A stretch of DNA of 49,784 nt from an uncultured bacterium (GTDB taxonomy: Bacteria > Bacillota > Clostridia > Lachnospirales > Lachnospiraceae), in assembly GCA_947175015.1 (NCBI GenBank), contig CAMWLE010000014.1, positions 1 to 49,784 of the forward strand, written 5' to 3'. Position numbers and translations under genes: made by a program. This document shows, piece after piece, positions 34,342-43,201 of the stretch (position 1 is the first letter of the stretch; each line of letters starts with the position of its first letter). The notes beneath the pieces were generated by a model. The model had not been told where the DNA came from. It ran no database searches and saw only the letters and a list, made by a program, of their open reading frames with translations.

Positions 34342-34826
34342 AAAACGAAATGGAGCTTATTTTTGATGCCGTCTCAGATAACGAAAGCTTTGCACGAGTG
34401 GCGGTGGCAGCATTTATCACCCATCTGAATCCTACGGTGGAAGAGATGGCGGATATCAAGACTGCCGTGTCGGAAGCGGTAACCAATGCAATCATACATG
34501 GCTATGAAAACCTGTACGGTTATGGGGGGAAGAAGCTTCGCGAAGGCGGCGAGATTCATCCGGGAAAGGTGCGGATACATTGTATTCTGAACAAGGGAAT
34601 TTTACATATTGAAGTGTCGGATAGGGGAAAAGGGATTGAAAATGTGGAACAGGCTATGGAACCTTTATTTACGACCAAACCGGAGCTGGAGCGATCAGGG
34701 ATGGGGTTTGCGTTTATGGAGGCATTTATGGATGATTTGGAGGTGGAAAGTGGGCCGGGTGAGGGAACGACTGTCCGTATGGTGAAAAAAATAGGGATCG
34801 ATGGCTGGATTGATTGTGAGGAGTAA
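34338..34826 (+). CDS. spoIIAB: Anti-sigma F factor / serine kinase SpoIIAB
   Basis: The 162-residue GHKL-fold protein holds sigma-F inactive and phosphorylates SpoIIAA. Motifs: EAVTNAIIHGYE (N box, near residue 45), DRGKGIENVEQAMEPLFTTK (G1 region), RSGMGFAFMEAFMD (G2). It overlaps spoIIAA by four bases (ATGA). Compared with the roughly 146-residue Bacillus protein it has a loop of about 15 extra residues rich in Gly, Lys and Arg after the N box (YGYGGKKLREGGEIHPGK) and a slightly longer C-terminus. Confidence 0.95.
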   Translation: MKNEMELIFDAVSDNESFARVAVAAFITHLNPTVEEMADIKTAVSEAVTNAIIHGYENLYGYGGKKLREGGEIHPGKVRIHCILNKGILHIEVSDRGKGIENVEQAMEPLFTTKPELERSGMGFAFMEAFMDDLEVESGPGEGTTVRMVKKIGIDGWIDCEE

Positions 34827-34829
34827 TGT

Positions 34830-35594
34830 ATGGAAGAAATGTCAGTACTGATTGCCAGGTCACAGGCCGGAGAAAAGGATGCGAGAGAGGTACTGATAGA
34901 GAAAAACCTTGGACTGGTACGCCATATTGTGAAGCGGTTTGCCGGCAGAGGGTATGATATGGAGGATTTGTTCCAGATAGGCACCATAGGACTTATGAAG
35001 GCAATCGATAAGTTTGATTTGAAGCTGGGATTGCAGTTTTCCACCTATGCGGTTCCTATGATTACGGGAGAAATCAAGAGATTCCTGCGGGACGATGGTC
35101 TTGTGAAAGTATCAAGAACAATCAAGGAAAACGGAATGAAAGTAAAACTTGCCAGGCAGCGTCTTCAGGCGGTACAGGCGAAGGAGCCCACATTGCAGGA
35201 AATTGCGGGTGAGGCAGGGATGTCCGTGGAGGATGTGGTATTGGCTATGGAAGCTTCCATTGAAGTGGAATCCATATATGCTGCAGTTTATCAGGACGAT
35301 GGCAGTGAAGTGTATCTGGTGGACAAAGTAATCCGGGGAGGTTCCGGTTCCGTGGGCAGCAGTGCCGTCCACGGATGTGACAGAGATGATGTGGAAAAAG
35401 AGAAGCTTTTAAATCATATGTTGCTGAAACAGCTTTTAGACAGCCTGGAACCTAAGGACAGGGAGCTAATCTATATGAGATATTTCCAGAACAAGACACA
35501 GGTGGAAATTGCGAACATCTTAGGAGTCAGTCAGGTACAGGTCAGCCGCATGGAGAAGAAGATTCTGCTTGGCCTGCGCGAAAAGGTTATGTAA
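34830..35594 (+). CDS. sigF: RNA polymerase sigma-F factor
   Basis: The 254-residue forespore sigma factor has region 2 (LGLVRHIVKRFAGRGYDMED, LFQIGTIGLMKAIDKFD, FSTYAVPMITGEIKRFLRDD), region 3 (LQEIAGEAGMSVEDVVLA) and region 4 (LEPKDRELIYMRYFQNKTQV, IANILGVSQVQVSRMEKKIL). This closes the spoIIA operon three bases after spoIIAB and marks the organism as spore-forming. A Gly/Ser-rich insert (RGGSGSVGSSAVHG) lies between regions 3 and 4. Confidence 0.96.
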   Translation: MEEMSVLIARSQAGEKDAREVLIEKNLGLVRHIVKRFAGRGYDMEDLFQIGTIGLMKAIDKFDLKLGLQFSTYAVPMITGEIKRFLRDDGLVKVSRTIKENGMKVKLARQRLQAVQAKEPTLQEIAGEAGMSVEDVVLAMEASIEVESIYAAVYQDDGSEVYLVDKVIRGGSGSVGSSAVHGCDRDDVEKEKLLNHMLLKQLLDSLEPKDRELIYMRYFQNKTQVEIANILGVSQVQVSRMEKKILLGLREKVM

Positions 35595-35822
35595 ATAGCT
35601 CTCAATATCAATAGCGTGTTATGCGAATAGGCTGTGATATCAATAACTGACTATGTAAACAGACCGCTATTGTTGTATCAATGACTTGCCATATACTGGT
35701 TTCCAGATAATGCCGCATTACTTAACTTTTTATAAAAAACAAAAATTCTTCTTTCCTTCTAAAGCGAATTCGTTTACTATAAAATAGTAATGAGTTGTTT
35801 GAAATACATTAGAGGAGATTTT
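35595..35822 (+). other. Intergenic region after sigF
   Basis: CAATAGCG (35609-35616) and CGCTATTG (35665-35672) are inverted copies 48 bases apart, within loosely repeated TATCAATA sequences, possibly a weak terminator. An AT-rich stretch follows at about 35710-35800, ahead of the lysozyme gene; no clear promoter stands out. Confidence 0.4.
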
Positions 35823-37094
35823 ATGAAGGATAGTACAGGAGATTTTTTTAAGCAGGAGGATTTTGCGGAACAGAGACGTGCAAAGCGTCGGAGACGGGAG
35901 CGGGGAAGGGCAGTGCTGGTGATGCTGGGGAGCCTGGTGGTCATGGTGGCCGTGTTGTACATTACCGTTACCATTTGCGTATGGATGGACAGGAAAATGC
36001 AGACAAATGCTGACAGTGTAAATGGTTCGTTGACGGATGGGGTCAATGAACCGGCAGTGGGCAGCGACGGGTCTGTGCCAGGCGGCAGTATTGGTTCTGC
36101 TGGCCTGGATGGAAATGGAGGGCAGTTGACTGGATCGGATGGCAGCATTGCGGAAAACGATGATGATGTGGTTGATGCCATGACCAATGCAAAGGTTTAT
36201 TCTCAAGTGGAATTGGAAGATCAGGTGGCAAGTGCCAGAGAACAGGCAGTTGAGGCTGTATTGGAGAGTATCCGGGCCGGATTGAGTGACGGAGAATCCA
36301 TATTGGAGACATTACGGCCTTTGTATCCGGATGAGATTGTTGTATATAGCAGCGGAAAATATCATTTTATCCCTATCAATCGTCAGCTGAAGCAGAATCA
36401 GTGGCAGCAGGAGTCGCTTGAAATTCTTGAGTCCGGTGAATACCGTTACCTTCAAGAGGGAGCAGTGATCTCTCACAAAGGAATTGATGTGTCTAAGTAC
36501 CAGGGGAAGATTGACTGGCAGTTGGTGGCACAGGATGGTGTGGAATTTGCTTTTATCAGAGTGGGATATCGGGGCTATGGCAGCAACGGTACATTGGTAG
36601 AGGACGATCAATTTGATGCCAATATCAAAGGGGCGATTGATGCTGGTATTAAGGTGGGGGTCTATTTTTACAGCCAGGCCATCACGGAAGAAGAAGCGAA
36701 AGAAGAGGCGGAGCTGGTATTGAATAAAATTGCGCCGTATCAGATTGACTGTCCTGTGGTATTTGATGTGGAAAGGGTAACCGGAGCGGATGGCAGGATG
36801 AATGGGCTTTCCGTAGAAGAGCGAACCAATCTGACAAAGATTTTCTGCGAGGAAATTGCAAATGCAGGATATCGTCCTATGATTTACTATAATACGGAAA
36901 TGGGGGTGCTGATGCTTGGCATAGAGGAGTTGGAAGAGTATGACAAATGGTTTGCGGCATACAGCGATCAATTTTATTATCCTTATGAATATAAGGTATG
37001 GCAATATTCCCAGACAGGAAGCGTCCAGGGGATTCAGGGAGATGTGGACTTGAATATCAGCTTTGAACCTTTGTGGGAAGAGTCAACGGAATGA
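35823..37094 (+). CDS. Membrane-anchored GH25 lysozyme
   Basis: The 423-residue product has a basic cytoplasmic N-terminus (RRAKRRRRERGR), one transmembrane anchor at about 33-52 (VLVMLGSLVVMVAVLYITV), a Gly/Ser/Asp-rich spacer (60-115), a short helical region, and a C-terminal GH25 muramidase domain (about 220-420): GIDVSKYQGKIDWQLVAQDG, FAFIRVGYRGYG, VGVYFYSQAITEEEAKEEAE, CPVVFDVERV and YKVWQYSQTG, with the catalytic Asp/Glu positions of the DxE motif (FDVE) present. It would cut peptidoglycan outside the membrane. I start at 35823 because AGAGGAG lies just upstream. Its position right after sigF makes a role in spore formation or germination possible, but this is not shown. Confidence 0.9.
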   Translation: MKDSTGDFFKQEDFAEQRRAKRRRRERGRAVLVMLGSLVVMVAVLYITVTICVWMDRKMQTNADSVNGSLTDGVNEPAVGSDGSVPGGSIGSAGLDGNGGQLTGSDGSIAENDDDVVDAMTNAKVYSQVELEDQVASAREQAVEAVLESIRAGLSDGESILETLRPLYPDEIVVYSSGKYHFIPINRQLKQNQWQQESLEILESGEYRYLQEGAVISHKGIDVSKYQGKIDWQLVAQDGVEFAFIRVGYRGYGSNGTLVEDDQFDANIKGAIDAGIKVGVYFYSQAITEEEAKEEAELVLNKIAPYQIDCPVVFDVERVTGADGRMNGLSVEERTNLTKIFCEEIANAGYRPMIYYNTEMGVLMLGIEELEEYDKWFAAYSDQFYYPYEYKVWQYSQTGSVQGIQGDVDLNISFEPLWEESTE

Positions 37095-37120
37095 CATAAA
37101 GTGTGATCAGGCTTCCTGTT

Positions 37121-37807
37121 TCAGGCATTTTGGGTATAGCGGCAGGAAGGAAAGCTGCTGCAGCCCCAGAATGCACCGAATTTTCCATTTCTTTTGATCA
37201 ATACATTGCCGCACTTGGGACAGGTGGGAAGTGCCTGGCCGGGTGCGGTGTTTTCTTTTGCGTTTTCCAAAAGCATTCCCAGTTTCTCATAACATAGCTG
37301 ATTCATGACGCAGTCGTTGAATGCCCGGTGGGCGCCTTTGGTTTCAATATGGAAATGTGCTGCCAGATCTGTGAGACGGTGTCGGGGCAGTTGGGGCAGG
37401 CAGATCTTAGCCAGGAACAGGGTGTCCACATAATCATTTTGGATGCTTTGGCCCAATGTTCTGCGTGCACCGTTGCGGAGGAAGTTGAGGTCAAAGCTAT
37501 GTATATTATGTCCTACCAGGATATCATTTCCGATAAAGGTAAGGAACTCATTCAGTGAAGGTTTCAGCAGTGGGGCAGATTGTACCATTTCGTCAGTGAT
37601 ACCGTTGATTCTTGTGGCGGAGTAAGGTATTGGTCTGTCTGGATTGACCAGAGTGGTAAAGTTTTCCATCACTTTCCCGTTGCGCACTTTGAGACCGGAA
37701 ATTTCAATGATTTCATCTGTTTCAGGACTTAAGCCTGTGGTTTCCAGGTCAAATACCACATAATCTTTTACATATTGGTTCAAACGTTTTCCGCTGCCTT
37801 TGTTCAT
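37121..37807 (-). CDS. DnaQ-like 3'-5' exonuclease with C-terminal C4 zinc finger
   Basis: The first 165 residues are a DEDDh exonuclease of the DnaQ/PolC-epsilon type: ExoI YVVFDLETTGLSPETDEIIE, ExoII LVGHNIHSFDLNFL, ExoIII HRAFNDCVMN with His and Asp. After a short linker, residues about 195-228 carry a topoisomerase-type zinc finger (CPKCGNVLIKRNGKFGAFWG, then CSSFPSCRY), four cysteines that would bind single-stranded DNA or help target the nuclease. The 228-residue length fits a stand-alone repair or degradation enzyme. The start has AGGAG eight bases upstream. Confidence 0.88.
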   Translation of the reverse strand: MNKGSGKRLNQYVKDYVVFDLETTGLSPETDEIIEISGLKVRNGKVMENFTTLVNPDRPIPYSATRINGITDEMVQSAPLLKPSLNEFLTFIGNDILVGHNIHSFDLNFLRNGARRTLGQSIQNDYVDTLFLAKICLPQLPRHRLTDLAAHFHIETKGAHRAFNDCVMNQLCYEKLGMLLENAKENTAPGQALPTCPKCGNVLIKRNGKFGAFWGCSSFPSCRYTQNA

Positions 37808-38034
37808 GGTAGGATTCTCCTTTGTCGGTCGTAATCATTTTCTCTTTTCCGAGTTGCATTATAACATAACCTGCAAAAGAATGAAAGATATACTTTGGCC
37901 AAGAACCTGATATTCGTTTGTATGGGTGCAATTGACTGACACAGGATATCAAGGTATAATGTTGCTCACGAAATCTGGCGGCGGAGGACTGCAGAACGTC
38001 TTCGGGAAATTGCCGGTGTGGATGGTTGTGAAGG

Positions 38035-38223
38035 GTGTTTCCGCAGGTGGAAATATCCAGAAGAGCATATGAATTGTATGGGGCAGAGGAAAGGTTAGTG
38101 CATCATGTGCATCCGGGAGGGCACCAATGGGTTGGAGAAGGTGTGATGGAATGTTCTTGTTTTAAGTACTATGAGAAATGGTCGGGTCTTCAAAGATTCC
38201 AGCTTTGGGAGGATGATACGTAA
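38035..38223 (+). pseudogene. C-terminal fragment resembling an alpha/beta hydrolase (esterase)
   Basis: The piece from GTG 38035 reads RRAYELYGAEERLVHHVHPG followed by GHQWVGEG, resembling the last strand and catalytic histidine region of acyl/acetyl-xylan esterase-like alpha/beta hydrolases. The rest of such an enzyme is absent, a stop lies directly upstream in frame, and it has no ribosome site. It overlaps by about 60 bases the end of the convergent minus-strand gene. I regard it as the relic of a deleted gene. The gap 37808-38034 otherwise contains only the start region of the exonuclease gene. Confidence 0.5.
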
Positions 38224-38677
38224 ATAATATAAAACAGATAAAAAAAACACATACCAGACAACACAGTAAAAACGCATCAGAAGATAACTTACAAGATAAT
38301 GTAAGTTTATAAGATAGCCGGAATGCAATTAGGATACTCAAAACAAATGTGGCAATATCCAGGATAAAAATATCTGTACCAAGGATAGCGGTATAAGTAT
38401 AGAAAAATATTGGGATGAGTAACGTTCCCGTTAAAATTCCAAAACAGAAGGAAGAAGTAATACATGGGTAAGTTCCTTTGAATTTGAAATTAATAATCAG
38501 GGAGTATAGTAACATAGGAAAGAATAGTAATTTCATATGTTCCCATATAGACTCATTAACCGGTGTAAAAAAACCAACAATATAGTTGTTTGACCAATCA
38601 TAAAGGAAATGAGCAAGTGTACCTGTGATTAGAACAAAAATCATCCCAATGATGGTATAGCGTTTCAAATTTTTCAT
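38162..38677 (-). CDS. DUF6512-like six-helix membrane protein
   Basis: The 171-residue product has about six hydrophobic helices and the motif HFLYDWSNN followed by GFFTPVNESIWEHMKLLFFP, characteristic of a family of uncharacterised small membrane proteins (I believe DUF6512). Function is unknown. The ATG at 38677 follows a CGAGG site; upstream in-frame residues lack one. The C-terminus (YHPPKAGIFEDPTISHST) departs from the family pattern after EDP, at the point where it runs into the hydrolase relic, so its last residues may come from a deletion junction. Confidence 0.78.
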   Translation of the reverse strand: MKNLKRYTIIGMIFVLITGTLAHFLYDWSNNYIVGFFTPVNESIWEHMKLLFFPMLLYSLIINFKFKGTYPCITSSFCFGILTGTLLIPIFFYTYTAILGTDIFILDIATFVLSILIAFRLSYKLTLSCKLSSDAFLLCCLVCVFFICFILFTYHPPKAGIFEDPTISHST

Positions 38678-38843
38678 AGAAAATACCTCGCGAAATAGTA
38701 TATGTAATTGGTGGGCAGTTATGTGAGTCCAATACAAAGTTTTTTACGATAATGGCGAAGTAAGGGTATAAAATACCGCTTTCTGCAAATAATGATACTA
38801 ATCCCACATTTTATCTGCTTTTTATAAACAGTTTATAGAAAGG

Positions 38844-38886
38844 TTAGCACTCATTGCTTGACAGTGCTGATAATAAGTGTTATAGT
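38844..38886 (+). promoter_or_regulatory. CIRCE operator overlapping the hsp20 promoter
   Basis: TTAGCACTC (38844-38852), nine bases, CAGTGCTGA (38862-38870) matches the HrcA operator consensus TTAGCACTC-N9-GAGTGCTAA with two changes in the right arm. TTGACA (38858-38863) and TATAGT (38881-38886), 17 bases apart, form a strong sigma-A promoter, and the operator covers the -35 box. HrcA would thus repress hsp20 and release it on heat shock. A leader of about 140 bases follows. Confidence 0.88.
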
Positions 38887-39034
38887 ACATGTAGAACAAA
38901 GGAAGAGAGAAAACAGAAAGCAGAAAGCAGGAAATCAAAGTAATGCCTCAATTCCTTAAGTTCAGTTGTGCGACACTTCGTATTCCTGCGATGGTGCCAG
39001 AAAACAGTTTTATCATAGAAAGGAGATATGCCTT

Positions 39035-39487
39035 ATGTTGTTGCCGAGTGTATTTGGAGAAAGTTTATTGGATAATTTTATGGAGAATTTTGCATTTCCC
39101 TCTTTTCAGGATGTGGATAAGAACTTGTATGGAAAGCATGCAGCAAATCTGATGAAGACGGATGTAAAAGAAACGGATGCCGGTTATGTGGTTGATATTG
39201 ACCTGGCGGGATTTAAGAAGGATGAGATTAAGATGCAGCTAAAGCAAGGGTATCTGACAGTCAGTGCTGCGAAGGGGCTTGATAAGGAGGAGAAGGATCA
39301 GGCAGGTAATTATGTAAGGCGTGAGCGCTATGCCGGAAGTATGAGCCGCAGCTTCTATGTGGGAGAACATGTAACAGAGGCGGATATTCATCCCAAATAT
39401 GAGAATGGTGTTCTGACTTTTGAACTTCCGAAGGAAGAGAAGAAGGCAGTGGAAGAAAAGAATCATTATATTGCCATTGAAGGCTGA
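39035..39487 (+). CDS. Small heat-shock protein, Hsp20 family
   Basis: The 150-residue protein is an alpha-crystallin-type holdase: N-terminal arm (PSVFGESLLDNFMENFAFPS), the crystallin domain from about residue 45 (VKETDAGYVVDIDLAGFKKD, IKMQLKQGYLTVSA) and the C-terminal strand GVLTFELPKE. The C-terminal IxI anchor is present in variant form (HYIAIEG). The ATG follows AAAGGAG by nine bases. It is controlled by the CIRCE/HrcA promoter upstream and ended by the terminator at 39508. Confidence 0.93.
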   Translation: MLLPSVFGESLLDNFMENFAFPSFQDVDKNLYGKHAANLMKTDVKETDAGYVVDIDLAGFKKDEIKMQLKQGYLTVSAAKGLDKEEKDQAGNYVRRERYAGSMSRSFYVGEHVTEADIHPKYENGVLTFELPKEEKKAVEEKNHYIAIEG

Positions 39488-39507
39488 GACTTTTGCAATG
39501 CAAATCG

Positions 39508-39541
39508 ATCCCTCACAGAGAAATTTCTGTGGGGGATTTTT
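39508..39541 (+). terminator. Rho-independent terminator after hsp20
   Basis: ATCCCTCACAGA (39508-39519) pairs with TCTGTGGGGGAT (39526-39537) at 11 of 12 positions, followed by TTTTT. Confidence 0.88.
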
Positions 39542-39823
39542 GTGTGCATCTGCGCAATACTTGCGTTAAGCAATGCTTGTGTTAAGTAATACTTGTGTAA
39601 GTAATACTGTTGAAATGTACCTCACAGTGACAATGAGTAAATAGATAGAAAAGTAGAAAGATTTTATGGAAAAGGATTCTTTTTTTGTTCCGTGTATGGT
39701 AGAATTTATTTAGAATCGACAAATGAGCATGAAGTGAACGGTAACAAACCTGAAACCTCATAGTAGCTCATCGGGGGGATGTAATACGGAAAACGGAAAA
39801 TATATAGTAAAGGAGTCTGACGT
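39542..39823 (+). other. Region before the GH42 gene with 16-bp tandem repeats
   Basis: From about 39553 to 39612 the unit CAATACTTGCGTTAAG recurs about four times with drift (CAATGCTTGTGTTAAG, TAATACTTGTGTAAG, TAATACTGTTG). Further on, an AT-rich region around 39690-39715 (GGTAGAATTTATTTAGAAT) may hold the promoter. The ATG at 39824 follows AAAGGAG. No gene is supported here. Confidence 0.6.
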
Positions 39824-41803
39824 ATGTTTTTTGGAGCGTGCTATTATCCCGAACATTGGGATAGAAACGAATGGGAACATCATGCGAAATTAATGCGTGA
39901 GGCAGGATTTAACACCATCAGGACAGGTGATTTTGCATGGGGATTCATGGAAAAGGAAGAGGGTGTATTTGATTTTTCTTACCTGGATGATGCCATTGGT
40001 GTTCTTGCGGCGGAAGGGATTAAGGTGATTCTCTGTACACCCACTGCCGCGCCCCCGAAATGGCTTGTAAACAAATATGACATTTTGCAGCGGGACAGGT
40101 ATGGACGCAGAGAAAACTGGGGGTCCAGGCGGGAATGCTGTGCCAACAGCGAGGTATACAGGAATAAAAGTGTGATTATAGCAGAGGAACTGGCAAAACA
40201 TTATGCTCATAATGAGAATGTCGTTGCATGGCAGATAGACAATGAATTCGGGTGTCATGCCTCCACACACTGCTATTGTGAGAACTGCAGGAAAGCGTTT
40301 TCCAAATGGCTGGAAAAGAAATACGGCACCATTGAACATCTGAACCAAACCTGGGGGACAGCGTTCTGGAGCCTGCAATATTCGTCTTTTGATGATGTGA
40401 TTTTGCCGGTATATAATTCCTGTGAACCCGAAAATGCCCACGGCTGGTCCCATAATCCGTCTCTTGATTTGGAATACAGGCGCTTTGCTTCGGATTCCTG
40501 GGTTGCATATCAAAAGCTGCAGATCGATGCTGTAAGAAAATATACTGACAAGCCTGTTACTCATAATTTGATGGGGCATTTCCCGGATATTGATTATTAT
40601 GATCTTGCAAAAGATCTGGATTTCGTGGCATGGGATAATTACCCTGATAATCAGTGGGGGAATTCCGAATATGAGTATGTTTCCATGGCGCATGAAATTA
40701 TGCGTGGGGTAAAAAACAGGAACTTTATTGTGGCAGAGCAGCAGTCAGGACCCTGCGGATGGGAATCTATGGGGGCAACACCGGAGCCGGGACAGCTTCG
40801 GCTGTGGACATATCAGGCATTGGCTCACGGCGGCGAGGGCATGATATATTTTCGCTTCAAGGCGCTCCATTACGGCATGGAACAATACTGGTACGGGATT
40901 CTGGACCATGACGGTATTCCGCGCAGACGATATTACGAAATACAGAAAACGGGTGAGGAATTAGAAAAATTAGAGCCATATATTGTAGGGGCGAAGAACA
41001 ATTATGACGCATTGATTGTGAGGAGCTATGACAATATATGGGCGCATCAGATTAAGCAGCATGCGAAGAAGTTTGATTACAGGGACCTGCTTTACTCTTA
41101 TTACAGGGCAAATGCGGATCTGAATATCAATACCGCTGTTTCTATGGGAAATTATGCAGATTATAAAGTTGTTTATATGCCTGCATACAATGTGGTACAT
41201 CCGGAAGAAATGGAGAAAATCACAGAGTATGTGAAAAACGGCGGTACACTTGTCACCACTTTCAGAAGCGGAATTAGAGATACTTTTAATAATCTGTTGA
41301 CAACTACGCTTCCCTGCGCGTTTGCCGAGCTGGCAGGCATTGCGCTGGAAGAGTTTACCGCTTTGCGGAAACCGGTTACAATTGATGGAATCGTCAGCTC
41401 CAAAGCAGAAATATGGTGTGATATTATAGAACCTGTCACTGCCAAAGTCCTGGCAATTTATTCGGAGGGGTATTTTAAAAATAAGGCGGCTCTCACGGTA
41501 AATATTTATGGAAAGGGCAGGGTATATTATATTGGCTGTGACCTGGAAAGAGAAGCGTTGGGCAGGTTGGTACGCCATATCAGTGAAAGATGCGGAATCG
41601 AAATGATAGATGCACCATCAGGGGTTGAAATTGTACGGCGGGATGGCTGCACGATTCTGATGAACCATAATGATTGTGAGGTGCAGGTGGGACTAAACGG
41701 AAAATCGCTGCTCAGTGGTCAGGATTTTGATGGAAGATTGGATGCTTATGGGGTGGAATGGATTCTGACGGAGCATGGGACAGAGCCTTCCAAACACAAA
41801 TGA
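39824..41803 (+). CDS. Beta-galactosidase, glycoside hydrolase family 42
   Basis: The 659-residue enzyme removes terminal beta-galactose. The N-terminus FGACYYPEHW is the family hallmark; the barrel carries the acid/base in WQIDNEFGC (Glu141) and the nucleophile in IVAEQQSGPCGW (Glu305). A trimerisation (Rossmann-like) domain follows at about 390-590 (VVYMPAYNVVHPEEMEKITE, GGTLVTTFRSG) and then a short beta domain. There is no signal peptide, so it is cytoplasmic. It heads a run of three glycosidase genes with GH28 and GH106-like enzymes, suggesting galactan side chains of pectin as substrate. No regulator or transporter is linked. Confidence 0.95.
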   Translation: MFFGACYYPEHWDRNEWEHHAKLMREAGFNTIRTGDFAWGFMEKEEGVFDFSYLDDAIGVLAAEGIKVILCTPTAAPPKWLVNKYDILQRDRYGRRENWGSRRECCANSEVYRNKSVIIAEELAKHYAHNENVVAWQIDNEFGCHASTHCYCENCRKAFSKWLEKKYGTIEHLNQTWGTAFWSLQYSSFDDVILPVYNSCEPENAHGWSHNPSLDLEYRRFASDSWVAYQKLQIDAVRKYTDKPVTHNLMGHFPDIDYYDLAKDLDFVAWDNYPDNQWGNSEYEYVSMAHEIMRGVKNRNFIVAEQQSGPCGWESMGATPEPGQLRLWTYQALAHGGEGMIYFRFKALHYGMEQYWYGILDHDGIPRRRYYEIQKTGEELEKLEPYIVGAKNNYDALIVRSYDNIWAHQIKQHAKKFDYRDLLYSYYRANADLNINTAVSMGNYADYKVVYMPAYNVVHPEEMEKITEYVKNGGTLVTTFRSGIRDTFNNLLTTTLPCAFAELAGIALEEFTALRKPVTIDGIVSSKAEIWCDIIEPVTAKVLAIYSEGYFKNKAALTVNIYGKGRVYYIGCDLEREALGRLVRHISERCGIEMIDAPSGVEIVRRDGCTILMNHNDCEVQVGLNGKSLLSGQDFDGRLDAYGVEWILTEHGTEPSKHK

Positions 41804-41858
41804 ATTTGAGTATGGCAGGGTGTTTTCATGGGATGAAAGAATAAGGGAGAATATGGCA

Positions 41859-43085
41859 ATGGCAATTTATAACATTATGGACTATGGCGCGGTTTCAGAC
41901 GGTAAAACGGTATGTACCAGGGCAATTCAGCGGGCGATTGATTTGTGTGACAAAGGGGGAACGGTATATGTTCCTGAAGGTACTTTTATTTCAGGGGCGG
42001 TATTTTTAAAAAGTGATATGACGCTTTTTCTGGAAGAGGGTGCAAAACTGCTGGGAAGCAGTGACATCGGGGATTTCCCCGTGATGGGTTGTCCGTTTGA
42101 GGGACTTGACCAATTATGTTATGCGAGCCTTATCTGTACGGATGGTGCGCCCCACAGAAATATTGTGATTGACGGGAAGGGTGTGATTGATGCAAATGGG
42201 GCGGCGTTGTACCATGCCGAGATGGATGAGAATCAAGGCAAACGCGGACGGGCAGTGTGCATTCGCAATACTGATAATGTAAGAATACAGGGGGTTACTA
42301 TCCGCCAGTCGCCCGCCTGGTGTCTGCATTTGATTTACTGCCAGAATGTCTATATTCATCAGATTCAGATACATACCAAATATGACGAGGATGGAAATAA
42401 ATATGGAATTCACAATGGCGATGGGATAGATATTGATTCCTGTAAAAACGTCAGGATTGCGGATTCGCTTATTGCAAGCCAGGATGACTGCATTGCAGTA
42501 AAATCAGGCAGAGATGTGGAGGGACGCAGAGTGGGAATTCCGTCGGAGTATATTACCATAGAAGACTGTGTATTTAAAAGCGGTTTTGGTGTGGCCATGG
42601 GAAGTGAAATGTCGGGCGGCGTGAAAGATGTATTAGTGCGCAGGTGTACGTTTGAAAATGTGTTCAGCATCGCAAGCATTAAGGCAATACGAGGGCGGGG
42701 AGCATATATCAAAAATATTCATTATGAGAATTGCTCCCTGGTAAACCATAGTACAGAGTACAGAGACACAAAATGGTTCAGGGGTGCAATATATGTGGAT
42801 GGTTTTTACGGCCATGAGAAATTTGATGCTGATACACCCGCTGCGGTGGATGAGGGAACGCCGGTTGTGGATGGTATTTACCTGAAGGATATCACGGTTG
42901 ACACTGTGGCGGGGAATGCGGTTTATCTCTGCGGTCTGCCGGAAATGCCTTTTCGGAACATATACCTTGAAAATGTCACAGCCCATGGCAGACATGGGAT
43001 AAAAGTGAAAAATATTGACAATCTGCAGATGATAAATACGGAGATCAGCGGGGATGAGATTGAGACCGCAGGAAATGTCGAGTGA
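41859..43085 (+). CDS. Polygalacturonase-like glycoside hydrolase family 28
   Basis: The 408-residue right-handed beta-helix protein begins with YNIMDYGAVSDGKTVCTRAI, as GH28 enzymes do. The catalytic block is present: NGDGIDIDS (the usual N-x-D, Asn186-Asp188), then QDDC (Asp209-Asp210), then GFG in place of GHG (SGFGVAMGSEMSGG). The usual RIK is replaced by SIK (IASIKAIRGRG), so substrate preference or activity may differ from classical enzymes. I start at 41859, nine bases after AGGGAG; an earlier in-frame start would overlap the GH42 gene. No signal peptide is present, so it acts on imported oligogalacturonides or rhamnogalacturonan pieces. The 3' end including the stop is duplicated just downstream. 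Confidence 0.88.
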   Translation: MAIYNIMDYGAVSDGKTVCTRAIQRAIDLCDKGGTVYVPEGTFISGAVFLKSDMTLFLEEGAKLLGSSDIGDFPVMGCPFEGLDQLCYASLICTDGAPHRNIVIDGKGVIDANGAALYHAEMDENQGKRGRAVCIRNTDNVRIQGVTIRQSPAWCLHLIYCQNVYIHQIQIHTKYDEDGNKYGIHNGDGIDIDSCKNVRIADSLIASQDDCIAVKSGRDVEGRRVGIPSEYITIEDCVFKSGFGVAMGSEMSGGVKDVLVRRCTFENVFSIASIKAIRGRGAYIKNIHYENCSLVNHSTEYRDTKWFRGAIYVDGFYGHEKFDADTPAAVDEGTPVVDGIYLKDITVDTVAGNAVYLCGLPEMPFRNIYLENVTAHGRHGIKVKNIDNLQMINTEISGDEIETAGNVE

Positions 43086-43139
43086 AACTGCAGAGCATGA
43101 GATTGAGACCGCAGGAAATGTTGAGTGATTTTGCAGAGT
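43054..43139 (+). repeat. 43-bp tandem duplication across the GH28 stop codon
   Basis: ATGAGATTGAGACCGCAGG, continuing AAATGT-GAGTGA, occurs at 43054-43085 and again at 43097-43128 (period 43), with the following TGCAGAG also repeated. The second copy lies after the stop and is not translated in the GH28 frame. Confidence 0.9.
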
Positions 43140-43201
43140 GTGAGATGTCTGGTCACTGGAGACAGGAATATTGATAAAACAGGAAAGAAATGGAGGATGT
43201 T

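Noticed and set aside
38858..38886. Unregulated housekeeping promoter for hsp20
   Set aside because: A CIRCE operator overlaps the -35 box, so HrcA control is the better explanation.
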